From NCBI GenBank assembly GCA_949825065.1, contig OX463863.1, forward strand, positions 22,871,933 to 22,935,932: a stretch of DNA of 64,000 nt, in the 5' to 3' direction. The first letter of the stretch is position 1. Each line of letters opens with the position of its first letter. The position numbers and the translations under genes are program-made. The notes under the pieces are model-generated. The model had not been told where the DNA came from. It saw only the letters and a program-made list of their open reading frames with translations, and made no database searches. Below, piece by piece: positions 21,993 through 32,534 of the stretch. Origin of the DNA: Odontocerum albicorne (taxonomy: Eukaryota; Arthropoda; Insecta; Trichoptera; Odontoceridae).

Positions 21993-22628
21993 CCTTTCCC
22001 TTCCAGTGCTAAAAAAATCCGCCCATTTCGGTGCTGTGTATTCAATACACATGTAAAAATGAGCGATTTAAAATCGGAAAAATAAGAATATTCATAGCCA
22101 ATCGTTTAAATTAATCAAATTTGAAGTAAAAAGTGATAATAATTTAAATTTAATTGCTGAAAACATGAAAAAAAAATCGGCCGACGTTCACAAAACGGGC
22201 GAAGAGACCACCTCAGATGAATGCCTTAGAGCGAGTGAGACGGACTAACACTGTGTATGTTATACCTCGAAGGAATAGAAACACAACTGCAAACTGAGAT
22301 TCTATTTCTTGCGTTCCCATACACCGAAGTAGACTGAGACGTGAATAGCGTCGCTTCCTCACCCATAACGGTTTTTAAGAATGAATATACCTACTTCACA
22401 CACTGGCACACGTTTGATTGTATCGGTGAATATATTCCCGATTTTCACAAAATATCTCTGATGTGGCCGATAAGTGCTAATTATTATTAATATTATATTT
22501 CCATTCAATGCGTAAATGTATCACGGAGGAATACCTAAAATCTGAACCCGATATTTATTATATTTATAGAGATATTAAAGTGTTTAGAAGCAATGTGTAC
22601 TAGTTACACATCACAGGGAGGGAAGGGT
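21993..22628 (+). mobile_element. TTAA-flanked MITE, family A, copy 2
   Basis: A 636-bp element between TTAA 21989-21992 and TTAA 22629-22632, with ends CCTTTCCCTTCCAGTGC and (inward) CCCTTCCCTCCCTGTG. Its interior matches the copies at 951 and 41964. It shares its left flank (family S) with the 41964 copy, but not its right flank. Confidence 0.85.
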
Positions 22629-22632
22629 TTAA

Positions 22633-23044
22633 TAGGTTATCTGTGTCTTCTCTCTATGCTACATCGGGTCCCTGATAGGTAGCAACAGTTCACCAATTTG
22701 TCTTATCTGCTGCTGTTTGTTCCCAGTCGTGTTGAGCGTTAATATTTGATGAGCTCAGACGGGCATTTATAAATGGGATGAATCGACACTTGTTCCTGTT
22801 AATCAGATAATTAGAGGCTGACAGACTCCTCCAATCGGCGCGCAGCTCGAGCGGGATGCCGCGAGAGGTCTGGCGGATGCAAGGTGCGCCGGACTGCACT
22901 GTGTTTAATTAATTAAAGCTAATCCTATTTCCTCCTCAGTGGCAGCGGACCCGTGGGCGGGACACAACGCGAGCGCTGTTCCCTTTAAGGACCTTCTCGC
23001 ACTGGCCTGCCCTTTAATCATTCAAAGCCTTCCATTGTATTGGG
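22633..23044. other. Unassigned interval
   Basis: Moderately GC-rich with no convincing frame or repeat match inside the window. Confidence 0.3.
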
Positions 23045-23211
23045 TGTTAACATAAGTTGTGTCCGTTTTTTCAAAATTTAAAAATGAACACCAAAAATAA
23101 AACAAAATGGTAAAGGTTATACGTCATTCGAAAGAAAATTTGCTGCTCTACAATATATTGTGTTTGCTTTTACGTTACATATATTATTTTATTTGATTAC
23201 AAACCTTCAAA

Positions 23212-23526
23212 ATGGAATGTCAAGCAGACGAAAGTGAGCATTTTCGACACCTCCTTCTGTTCGCGTTCAATCGAGGCAATAAAGCTGCTCGCGATATTTG
23301 CTATAAAAGCAGATGCTATAAATGAAAGGACAGCTCGTCGATGGTTTTTGCGTTTCGAATACGGTAATTTGGACCTGAAAGACATGGAGCGTTCCGGACG
23401 ACCAGTGGACTTCGACGAGGACCGCTTAAACCATATTATTCATGAAGATCCCCTTCAAACTACCGTAGAATTGGCTGAGCAGATTAATTGTAGTCACATG
23501 ACTGTATAGCGCCATCTTAAATCACT
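23212..23526 (+). pseudogene. Mariner transposase N-terminus, left arm
   Basis: Reads MECQADESEHFRHLLLF and, after a small deletion around 23300, NERTARRWFLRFEYGN, MERSGRPVDFDEDRLNHI and LAEQINCSHMTV before a stop. This is the mariner DNA-binding domain (cecropia-like wording). It stops at the palindrome centre. Confidence 0.75.
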
Positions 23527-24000
23527 AATGATGCGATAAAGGAACCTTTGCTTGTGGCCATGCGTAGCTCGATGACGCGCGAGCAAACCAGCAAAAATTG
23601 TCGAACGTTGATTTTCGTTGTTTTCACTCCAAACATGTGGAACCCAAGCGCCGAACTTCTGGACTTTCCCCATTGATTTAAGATGGCGCTATACAGTCAT
23701 GTGACTACAATTCATCTGCTCAGCCAATTCTACGGTGGTTTGAAGGGGATCTTCATGAATAATATGGTTTAAGCGGTCCTCATCGAAGTCCACTGGTCGT
23801 CCGGAACGCTCCATGTCTTTCAGGTCCAAATTACCGTATTCGAAACGCAAAAACCATCGACGAGCTGTCCTTTCATTCATAGCATCTTCACCGTACACTG
23901 CGCAAATATCGCGAGCAGCTTTGGCAGCTTTATTCCCTCGATTGAACGCGAACAGAAGGAGGTGTCGAAAATGCTCACTTTCGTCTACTTGACATTCCAT
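23527..24000 (-). pseudogene. Mariner transposase N-terminus, right arm
   Basis: The cleaner arm: MECQVDESEHFRHLLLFAF, ARDICAVYGEDAMNERTARR, MERSGRPVDFDE, LAEQMNCSHMTV, then one stop and RHLKSMGKVQKFGAWVPH. The loop adds GLLARHRATHGHKQRFLYRI. The mariner WVPH motif is present; the catalytic domain is missing. Confidence 0.8.
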
Positions 24001-24266
24001 TTTGAAGGCTTGTAATCAAATAAAATAATATATGTAACGTAAAAGCAGATACAATATCTTGTAGAGCAGAATATTTCCTTTCGAATGACGTATAAACCTT
24101 TACCATTTTGTTTTACTTTTGGTGCTCATTTTTAAATTTGAAAAAAAAAAACGGATATGTTAACAGCTAATATTTCGCCCATTCTATACTTATATTTATT
24201 AAATTCATTTATTTGTCCGATCCTTTACACTTGTCTAGGAATATAGTATGTGTATTTGGGCCAACT

Positions 24267-24818
24267 TCTTTGTATGGTGGCATATCGAAGGAAATAGCAC
24301 GAAGGACAAAACTAGCGTGGAGCTCATTTGGATACTTGAACAACATCTTCAAAAGTAATCTCCCAATATCCTTGAAGCGAAGGGTCTACAACCAGTGTAT
24401 TCTCCCAGTACTTAAGTATGGCTGCGAGACATGGATGCTCACAGTAAAGAACACACAAAAGCTCCAGACCGCACAAAGGGGCATGGAGAGATGCATGTTG
24501 GGATATACTAAAAGAGACCGTAAACGAAACACCTGGATTCGCAATATAACAAAGGTAGAAGACGTTATAAAGGTGTGCAAAAAAATGAAGTGGCAATGGG
24601 CAGGACACGTTGCCAGAATGTCAGACTCCCGATGGACGTCCGAAATAATCCAATGGTACCCAAGAGGCATAAAGAGGCCCAGAAGAAGACCGAAGGTACG
24701 CTGGATAGATGAAATCAGGAGGCGTGGCAGCATCGCATGGCACCAACGAGCGAAGTACCGAACTATTTGGAGTCAACTTGGGGAGACCTTCATCCAGCAG
24801 TGGATCGACCCTGGTTAA
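24267..24818 (+). pseudogene. LINE family 4 reverse-transcriptase C-terminal fragment
   Basis: An open frame of about 180 LINE codons, fused upstream to unrelated codons from 24213. It reads ARRTKLAWSSFGYLNNIFKS, RRVYNQCILPVLKYGCETWM, KKMKWQWAGHVARMSDSRW and RPKVRWIDEIRRRG. This is the post-palm thumb and C-terminal region typical of RTE-like non-LTR elements. It ends with a stop at 24816 and an ATG-repeat tail. The absence of internal stops makes it one of the youngest coding relics here, but it lacks the endonuclease and RT core. Confidence 0.8.
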
Positions 24819-24837
24819 GAATGATGATGATGTACAT

Positions 24838-25275
24838 ACGTACTATCACGCCGTCTCCCTGTCGGGGTAGACAGCGAGGACAGAGTGTCAGATCTTTCTA
24901 TTGCAGACCCACATCTTTAGCCTCTTCTAAATTCATGCAAGTTCTCATACAGCAGATTTCTATGACTTTTTACATTTAATTCTTTCAAAATTATTTCACC
25001 TGGTCCAACCATACTTTCTTTGGTCTTTCTCTATCACGCCTTCCACTCACATTTGCAATGTATTGATTTTTTTTGTTAGTCTTTCTTCATTCATTCGTTC
25101 CACATGGCCAAACCATCTCAGCGCATCCTTCTCCACCTTACTCAACACATCAGCGTTAAGTTCACACCCATCCCTAATCACTTCATTCCGTATTCTGTCA
25201 TACATTGTCACCCCATGTATTCATCTAAGTGCGCGCATATCTACAGCATTTATTCGATTCCTATCCGAATGAATG
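24838..25275 (-). pseudogene. LINE family 1 C-terminal fragment
   Basis: Antisense copy from the LINE terminus ('ctccctgtcggggtagacag') to the region with 'catacattgtcaccccatgt'. It is one of the longer continuous family 1 segments and is useful as a reference for the others. Confidence 0.75.
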
Positions 25276-25449
25276 CTGTATAAATGCGCCTCTTAGATAT
25301 TTCAAACCGGGGCCGGGGGTTCGACTCCCGATAAAAACCTTAATTGAAGCCTTGGATGAAAATCGATTTATAACTCTCAAAATAATACTAAATTTTTGAC
25401 GCACACCTTAACGCTAATCAGTGGTCATAATTATCATCGCCATCACGCC
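25276..25449. other. Short interval with an isolated B-box-like motif
   Basis: GGGGGTTCGACTCCCG near 25316 resembles a polymerase III B box, but no A box is evident upstream. Possibly a SINE relic. Confidence 0.3.
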
Positions 25450-26010
25450 ATGTCCTTTTAGCGTGTGTCCTAGTAGGACGTGCTGATGATGTTGATGTTG
25501 ACATCTCTGTATTCGCTTTAGTCGAATTCTGTGTTCCTTTTCGTTCGGGGTCATCAATTTAGCGGGATGCTTAATTTGATACGTCGTGATGATTTTGATT
25601 TGTTTGTATTTAAAATAAAATACGTCGATTCAGGAATGCGATAAAAGTGAGAGTGAATAGTCGGTAAATAATACACAGAAATGAATGGTCAAGCGAATAA
25701 TAACAAGTGCTCTTTATTCATCGATAAGTAGGTATATATAGAATTTCAGAACGGGACGCGTGAATGCGTCCGAGGTATATCTCGATCTCACTCCTGCGCG
25801 TGCTGAGGTGGTCGGAAGCGCTGCGGATACTACAGTGGGTAGGATATTTATTGTCGAAACGGCGAGACGGCGTGATATGTTCTCTTTCTACCTTGGAATG
25901 CGATGTAAATATTATTTTCGTGTAAACAGTGTTGACGTTCTGGTATGTGACAATTGTCCATATCCAGAGGTTGATTCATCGGTCGTTGACCCTGCATGTT
26001 GACAATATTT
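25450..26010 (-). repeat. Dispersed repeat family L (candidate solo LTR), copy 1
   Basis: Matches 33585-34065 along most of its length ('tagcgtgtgtcct', 'aggacgtgctgatga', 'gatgaatcaacc'-type end). On the minus strand both copies have a TATA-like element followed within about 30 bp by AATAAA, as in an LTR, but clean TG...CA ends and target duplications are not evident. Confidence 0.4.
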
Positions 26011-26029
26011 TAGGGCCGTGGGTACCCTA

Positions 26030-26235
26030 CATCCTTATTGAAGTAGGCGGAAAGAACAAGTTTCCCCTCCATTCTGTATTGGCACACATCTTTCGCTTTT
26101 GCGATCTCCATACACCTCGTCAAGCATACTCACATTATAAAATCTTTTCACACTTCCCTCTTTCAGAATTTTATTCATTTGATCGTGTCACGTTATTTAC
26201 TCTCGTCCCAAAATTCTCGTACCGTCTAAACTAGG
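26030..26235 (-). pseudogene. LINE family 1 fragment
   Basis: Antisense, degenerate copy of the C-terminal region ('ctccatacacctcgtcaagc', 'cttccctctttcagaatttt'). Confidence 0.55.
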
Positions 26236-26239
26236 GGAT

Positions 26240-26647
26240 GGGACTTATTTTGTCCCCACAACAGCGAAGGAAAATTTGTGGAATATCAATGTATGAAAGA
26301 AGGCGGAATGAAAATTTCAGATGTGAATGCATGGATAAAATTGATGTAAGATAAAGAAAGCCGCTTTAAGATGGTTTGGACATGTGGAGAAAATGAATAA
26401 CGAAAGAATGACTAAGAGAGTTAACAAGTTAGAAAGCAAAGTGTGCGTGGAAAACGTAGACCGAAGAAAACGTGTCTGGATCAAATGAATCAGATTTTGA
26501 AAGAAGGTCAAGTGAGACGTATAAAAAATAGAGGATTGTGCATGACGAGATGTACATACAGTATGAATGTGGAAGAGGCGAATGTTGTCGGACAGAAAAA
26601 AACGGAGATCTGTTCTCTCTGCCTACTCTGTAAGGGACAAGGCGTAA
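26240..26647 (+). pseudogene. LINE family 1 C-terminal fragment, sense
   Basis: Reads ALRWFGHVEKMNNERM after frame correction, then RRPKKTCLDQMNQILKEGQV and RCTYSMNVEEANVV. It ends in the degenerate terminal region, and the foldback copy 26650 follows directly. Confidence 0.7.
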
Positions 26648-26649
26648 TA

Positions 26650-27079
26650 AGCCGTCGGTAAGTAATACACATCGGGCTTAAGAAAGAGACTGTCGGCCAT
26701 AATCGGCTAACTTCGGCTTTGCAGAGCGTCGTCTCTGTCATTCATACGCGATTTGTCAGTCGTTGTCAAGCGACAGAGACGACGATCTACAAAGCCGAAG
26801 TTAGCCGATTATTGCCGACAGTTTCTTTCTTAACACTTGCCTTACTGTGCTAAAAAAATCCGCCAACCACGGTGCCGGACGCTAAGCGTCCAGTAAAAAA
26901 TGTATATTTTAAATTAAAATTATGCAAAATCTGCTAGGTTATTTTTTGTAATTAGCTATAAAAATCCTTTTATTGTGTATTAAAACGTCGAATAATCAAA
27001 TAAAATACAAGTCCTGGTCACTCGCTATCCATCACAGGGAGGCAAGTGTTAAGCCCGGTGTGTATTACTTACCGCCGGG
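26650..27079. mobile_element. Palindromic foldback element, family F, copy 2, with nested MITE
   Basis: Same arms as 18364-18586 (TA-flanked, 'cttaagaaagagactgtcgg' inside). The TTAA of the right-arm 'ttcttaagccc' has been used as target by a 215-bp MITE (26834-27048), splitting the arm. Confidence 0.85.
26834..27048 (+). mobile_element. TTAA-flanked MITE, family B, copy 1
   Basis: 215 bp between duplicated TTAA (26830-26833 and 27049-27052). Ends are CACTTGCCTTACTGTG and, inward from the right, CACTTGCCTCCCTGTG. The subterminal 'gtgctaaaaaaatccg' is shared with MITE family A, so A and B are related piggyBac-type families. Confidence 0.9.
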
Positions 27080-27081
27080 TA

Positions 27082-27482
27082 CTTGTAACAGCTTATCTGG
27101 TTTAGGAACTGTATTATTGAAGACGAACGCTGTAAATTTCTGAATTAGTTCAAAAAAAAAACATCGAGAGAGAAAAAAACAATTCAAATTTCAAACATCA
27201 GTGACATCTTTCCATGAAAGATACAACTAGAATAGACTTAAATGGTTTGCGTCTAGGATCACCTTAAGTTTCAACTATCTACACACAGATTTCGATAAAT
27301 ATAAATTGATTTCACGACACGAGAACAATCGAAGCACATCGATATTATTATATTACAACTTCCTATTTAAATATCCAATTTTTAGATTTCATTTCTAATG
27401 AAGTTCACAATTTTATAAGAAATATTAAATATATATTTTTTTATTCAATGAGACATCTATCGAGGGAATATTTAAACATTTT
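27082..27482. other. Unassigned AT-rich interval
   Basis: No gene or repeat identified. The 59-bp array begins at its right edge. Confidence 0.3.
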
Positions 27483-28547
27483 CTAAAAATTCATGACGAC
27501 AATACATCCATAACTCGCTTTATGGAAAGTAATGGAAGTTCCTAAAAATTCATGACGACAATACATCCATAACTCGCTTTATGGAAAGTAATGGAAGTTC
27601 CTAAAAATTCATGACGACAATACATCCATAACTCGCTTTATGGAAAGTAATGGAAGTTCCTAAAAATTCATGACGACAATCCATCCATAACTCGCTTTAT
27701 GGAAAGTAATGGAAGTTCCTAAAAATTCATGACGACAATCCATCCATAACTCGCTTTATGGAAAGTAATGGAAGTTCCTAAAAATTCATGACGACAATCC
27801 ATCCATAACTCGCTTTATGGAAAGTAATGGAAGTTCCTAAAAATTCATGACGACAATCCATCCATAACTCGCTTTATGGAAAGTAATGGAAGTTCCTAAA
27901 AATTCATGACGACAATACATCCATAACTCGCTTTATGGAAAGTAATGGAAGTTCCTAAAAATTCATGACGACAATACATCCATAACTCGCTTTATGGAAA
28001 GTAATGGAAGTTCCTAAAAATTCATGACGACAATACATCCATAACTCGCTTTATGGAAAGTAATGGAAGTTCCTAAAAATTCATGACGACAATACATCCA
28101 TAACTCGCTTTATGGAAAGTAATGGAAGTTCCTAAAAATTCATGACGACAATACATCCATAACTCGCTTTATGGAAAGTAATGGAAGTTCCTAAAAATTC
28201 ATGACGACAATACATCCATAACTCGCTTTATGGAAAGTAATGGAAGTTCCTAAAAATTCATGACGACAATCCATCCATAACTCGCTTTATGGAAAGTAAT
28301 GGAAGTTCCTAAAAATTCATGACGACAATCCATCCATAACTCGCTTTATGGAAAGTAATGGAAGTTCCTAAAAATTCATGACGACAATACATCCATAACT
28401 CGCTTTATGGAAAGTAATGGAAGTTCCTAAAAATTCATGACGACAATACATCCATAACTCGCTTTATGGAAAGTAATGGACGTTCCTAAAAATTCATGAC
28501 GACAATACATCCATAACTCGCTTTATGGAAAGTAATGGACGTTCCTA
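27483..28547. repeat. 59-bp minisatellite, 18 copies
   Basis: Unit 'ctaaaaattcatgacgacaa' followed by 'tacatccataactcgcttta' and 'tggaaagtaatggaagttc'. Variation is almost limited to aatacatc/aatccatc and a late gaagtt to gacgtt change in the last copies. The parent sequence is not apparent elsewhere in the window. Confidence 0.97.
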
Positions 28548-28918
28548 AAAAAATTGTCCGTACATCGAATATTTTTTTCCATATAAATATATATTTAATG
28601 CGCATGACGTGTTCAATGAAAAAAATTAATGAAATCAATACAATATTTGAAGAGTTAAACTCATAAAACAATTCAAGAGTCAAAAAATACGTAAAAAGAT
28701 ATAAGAAAAAAACTGTACGGTGTTTGAATCAACTGCTTGTGGAGATGTGCCCAGTGACATCTTTGGTTGTAAAACAGAATTACTTTTAGTATGAATTCAC
28801 AAATATGCCATTTATGGGTATATTGTCACTTGTTGATAGACTTTTTCCATAACAAAAATATATAAAAATATGGTTGTTAAGTGGTTTATGGGTTTAAATC
28901 ATCATTTGAGAAAAACCT
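28548..28918. other. Unassigned AT-rich interval
   Basis: No recognisable gene or repeat. Confidence 0.3.
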
Positions 28919-29032
28919 TAAATATATTTTGAATTACATACATAACATCACGCCATCTCCCTGTCGGGATAGGTAAACAGGACAGAGCGCCAGACTTTCC
29001 TATCTCCACAAACATCCTTAGCCTCTTATATA
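28919..29032 (-). pseudogene. LINE family 1 terminus, left direct copy flanking a mariner
   Basis: 114 bp from TAAATATATTTTG to CCTCTTATATA. The same segment (about 8% diverged by eye) restarts at 30523 immediately after the mariner's right end. Confidence 0.7.
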
Positions 29033-29112
29033 TCAGGTCTGTAAATATGAAACTGGAATTTTTTATAATAGAAAATACACATTTATTGTATGAAAATGGT
29101 AAAAAATATTTT

Positions 29113-30118
29113 TTATTCAAAGTATTGCCCATCGCTAGCTACACATTTTACCCATCCCTCTGGCAATTTGTGGATGCCACGCCAAAAAAACTGTTGCTCT
29201 TTTGAGGCAAACCAATCATCTGGGCTATTTTCGTAAGAAGTGAAGCGCTGCTCAGCAAGTGCGTGTCGCATCGATGCAAATAAGTGGTAATCGGATGGAG
29301 CCAAGTCTGGTGAGTAAGCCGCATGCAAAAGTATTTGCCAACTAAACGCCTCAATCGTTTCCTTGACCGGTTTTACTGTGTGCGATGGTGCATTATCACG
29401 AAGCAAAATCACTTTGTGTTGCCTCTTTCGATATTCTGGTCGTTTTTCACGCAATTCTCGGTTCAAATCCATCATTTGTTGTCGGTAGCGTTCAGTATTA
29501 ACGGTTTAGCAGCTCATAATAGATAACACCCTTCTGATCCCACCAAACACAGAGCATTGTCTTCCGTCCATAGCGATTTGGCCTTGCAGTCAATGTCGCT
29601 GGTTTGTTCGGGGTTACCCATGATCTTTTACGCTTAGGATTCTCAAAATATATCCATTTTTCATCGCCAGTCACAATTCGATGGAGAAATGATTTTCTTT
29701 TGTACCTGGCGAGCAGCATTTCGCAAATGGTTTTTCTGTTTTCCCGCTGTCTTTCATTCAGTTAATGTGGAACCCATTTTCCCACCTTCTGGATCTTTCC
29801 CGTGGCTTTCAAACGTATGGAGACGGCTTCTCGTGTCACATTTAATTGATCCGCGAGTTGTTGTTGCGTTTGAGCGTCATCCTCATCCAACAAAGCTCGC
29901 AATTCGGCGTCTTCAAACTTTCTCGGTGGTCTTCCACATTCTTCGTTTCTCACGTCAAAATCGCCACTTTTAAATTTTTTAAACCACTCAAAGCACTGTG
30001 ATTTACCAAGAGCATGCTCACCGTAAGCTTCGACAAGCATTCGATGCGATTCTGCAGCAGTTTTCTTCAAATGGTAACAGAAAATCAATGCTGTCCGCAA
30101 ATCGTAGTTTTCAGGCAC
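29113..30118 (-). pseudogene. Mariner transposase, near-complete but broken
   Basis: About 335 codons in three blocks. Block 1 (30118-29762) is the DNA-binding domain, MPENYDLRTALIFCYHLKK to GKIQKVGKWVPH, followed by an in-frame stop just after the WVPH motif. Block 2 (29719-29498) holds IVTGDEKWIYFEN with the first catalytic Asp, and VWWDQKGVIYYELL. A small deletion at the block 2/3 junction shifts frame. Block 3 (29475-29113) has LLRDNAPSHT (second Asp) and SPDLAPSDYHLF (third Asp) exactly 34 residues apart, then CVASDGQYFE. All DD34D residues survive, but the gene cannot be translated as one protein. Confidence 0.9.
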
Positions 30119-30186
30119 AAAAACATACGTGTTCCACGCTATGAAAACATATGTAGTTGTATTAAACTTGTATTGTTGCGAGTTAA

Positions 30187-30401
30187 CACTTGCCTTACTG
30201 TGCTAAAAAAATCCGTCAGCCCCGGTGCTGGACGCTAAGCGTCCAGTGAAAAATGTATATTTTAAATCAAAATTATGCAAAATCTGCTAGGTTATTTTTT
30301 GTAATTAGCTATAAAAATCATTTTTTTATGTATTAAAACATCGAATAATCAAATAAAATATAAGTCCTGGTCACTCGCTATCCATCACAGGGTGGTGAGT
30401 G
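30187..30401 (+). mobile_element. TTAA-flanked MITE, family B, copy 2
   Basis: 215 bp, the same length and sequence class as 26834-27048, between TTAA 30183-30186 and 30402-30405. It sits in the 5' untranslated leader of the mariner. Confidence 0.9.
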
Positions 30402-30522
30402 TTAAAAGTCTTTAACAAATGTAAATACAAGATAAAGGCGCCAATGATGCGGTTTGACAGTCACTACATTGACAACTAGAGTCATCTATGAGCAAATTCC
30501 TGTTTCATATTTACAGAGCCGG

Positions 30523-30830
30523 TAAATATATTTTGAATTACATACGCAACATCGCGCCATCTCCCTGTCAGAGTAGGCAAACAGGACAGAGCGCCAGACT
30601 TTCCTATCTCCCCACACATCCTTAGCCTCTTATATAATACATACACATCCGTACACGTTTCCATATAACTCGACGATTTCTCTGACCTTCCATGTTTCCT
30701 TCTTTTATCATTATTCGTCATTCCGTAGTGCAGCTCAAGACTGAACATCGCGACTCTCACATCTATCTCTGCACTCCGCGATTCAAAATACAGTTCTATC
30801 GCATCTCTCACTCGGGCAGTTGGACGCTGG
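30523..30830 (-). pseudogene. LINE family 1 C-terminal fragment, right of the mariner
   Basis: Starts with a repeat of the 114 bp found left of the mariner and continues through the C-terminal coding region ('catacacatccgtacacg', 'tctctgaccttccatg'). Confidence 0.65.
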
Positions 30831-31157
30831 ACATTGGAGTTATTTCTCTCGTGCGAGAAACAAACACAAGATCAGAAGAAGCCTTAACCGTTTCCCTGTC
30901 AGCCGTGAAGTATATGGTAAGTGGTTGGTGTGTACGTGTAGGTTCAACCGTTTTTGACATTTTTATTTTTGTGTAGTGTCCATTCCAACGTCACTTCAGT
31001 TGGAATTCGAAGATGTGCCGTGGAATTTTAGTTTTTTTCCTCTTTAACACGTTCGCTGCTAAAGACGACCCTGGGGCGTTAACACATTCTTTGTAGAGAT
31101 GCTGATGATGCCCGTTGCGCGTTATTCGATTCTCTTTGTTTGTATGGTACCGAATAT
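30831..31157. other. Unassigned interval
   Basis: No recognisable gene. Confidence 0.3.
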
Positions 31158-31266
31158 TTTAAGATTTTAAGGTTTCGAAAATACCGTAAGATTTTAAGGT
31201 TTCGAAAATACTGTAAGATTTTAAGGTTTCGAAAATACCGTAAAATTTTAAGGTTTCGAAAATATG
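31158..31266. repeat. 27-bp tandem repeat, 4 copies
   Basis: Unit 'taagattttaaggtttcgaa' followed by 'aatacyg'. Confidence 0.9.
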
Positions 31267-31301
31267 ATTTTTTTCAGTACCTCTACACTATTCTATAAAT
31301 A

Positions 31302-32234
31302 CGAGGCGTATCCAGAAAGTAAGTGTACTGATGCTCTCACGGCCGGATGGATTTTATTTCCGACATGTTGGCTACACTTCCGTGTAGCCTGACCCTTCCC
31401 CTCCGCAACGAGACCGGTTTGAGGTCAGTACGTTGAGAAGTGTCGACGCGACAACACGTTTCGTGAAAAATGTCAACCCCATCTCCCGCCAAGTTGAATC
31501 GAGTGGAGGCCGGGCAAGAGTTTTTGAGGCGCTGCAAACTCCATGGAGATGAATTTCTCCGCTCCATCGTTACTGGAGATGAAACTTGGGTTGCACAATA
31601 CACGCCTGAAACCAAAAGGCAGTCTCAACAGTGGCGTCACACCTCTTCACCCTCCGCCAAAAAGTTCAAAACCACAATTTCAGCCAAGAAAATCATGGCT
31701 TCCGTGTTTTGGGACTGTCAAGGCATCATTTTAATTGAATATATGCCTCAAGGGGAGACCATCAACTCTGCAAGATACTGTGAGATCCTAAAAAAATTGC
31801 GGAAGGCGATTCAGAACAAGAGGAGAGGCATGCTGACAAAGGGAGTCTGCCTGTTGCACGACAATGCCAGACGGAACTGCTCGCCTCGTTTAAATGGGAT
31901 GTCCTGAACCATCCCGCGCATTCCCCTGACCTAGCACCTTCAGATTACTATCTCTTTACCTTCCTGAAGCTGCACATGGGTGGAAAAAGGTTTTCAACCG
32001 AGGAGGAGGTAAAGGAAGAGGTGGAGAATTGGACGGAGGGGTTGGCGGGAAACTACTTCGAGGAAGGCATCAAAAAGTTGATACCCCGCTTCACCACCTG
32101 TATTGAGAGGAATGGCGACTATGTCGAAAAATAGCTTACATATGTACTACGGTAACCACTTAATTTTTTAGTTTAAATAAAAAAAAATTGTAACCTACAA
32201 AAATTCAGTACACTTAGTTTCTGGATATGCCTCG
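31302..32234 (+). mobile_element. Deleted mariner, family V, copy 1
   Basis: A 933-bp element between TA 31300-31301 and 32235-32236. The inverted ends start CGAGGCGTATCCAGAAAG (left) and CGAGGCATATCCAGAAAC (inward from the right). The copy at 54945-55895 is its closest relative, and both lack the same N-terminal transposase region. Confidence 0.88.
31470..32133 (+). pseudogene. Mariner transposase remnant (catalytic domain)
   Basis: Reads FLRSIVTGDETWVAQYTPET (first Asp), ISAKKIMASVFWDCQG, MPQGETINSARYCEI and GVCLLHDNAR (second Asp). A deletion of about 22 bp right after HDNAR shifts the frame. The third-Asp motif and the C-terminus (SPDLAPSDYYLF, ERNGDYVEK, stop at 32131) follow in another frame. 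The helix-turn-helix domain is missing. Confidence 0.85.
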
Positions 32235-32235
32235 T

Positions 32236-32425
32236 ACATATCGCAGTGAATGTGTTGAGTGGGCTCTTGCACACCAGCAAACTCACCGGATACACCGGTG
32301 TACTGGATCCGATGGTACAACTGAAGTGAGAGGATCGGAGCACACCGGAATGTTTTTTTCTCTTTTTTTAAAGAATAGATATGACCGAAGTCATAGGTAT
32401 TCTTATACCGTTGAATATTAGGCTG
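32236..32425. repeat. Left arm of an inverted duplication around PLE sequence
   Basis: 'ttgcacaccagcaaactca' near 32269 and 'cggagcacaccggaatg' near 32336 recur inverted at about 32800-32895. The PLE terminal sequence lies between the arms. Confidence 0.55.
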
Positions 32426-32534
32426 AGAAAATGTCTGCGTCATTCCACCTGAGTAGCACAGTGTGGGGTTTGACGTTCTGCATGAAAGTACGGTGCGTTA
32501 CCACACGGCCATGCACTTCTAAATATAATAAGTA

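Larger units (their letters stand above)
23045..24166. mobile_element. Head-to-head mariner foldback with arms of about 480 bp
   Basis: Left arm 23045-23526 and right arm 23674-24166 are inverted copies of a mariner 5' end: terminal repeat, leader and helix-turn-helix coding region. The loop 23527-23673 carries only the antisense continuation of the right copy. Outer ends share TGTTAACAT and a tccgttttttc block. No 3' mariner end is present. Confidence 0.85.
29033..30522 (-). mobile_element. Nearly full-length mariner with nested MITE
   Basis: Terminal inverted repeats are TCAGGTCTGTAAATATGAAA (left) and, inward from the right, CCGGCTCTGTAAATATGAAA. Total is 1490 bp; removing the MITE (30187-30401) and one TTAA leaves about 1271 bp, the usual mariner length. 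TA lies at both borders. Confidence 0.88.
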
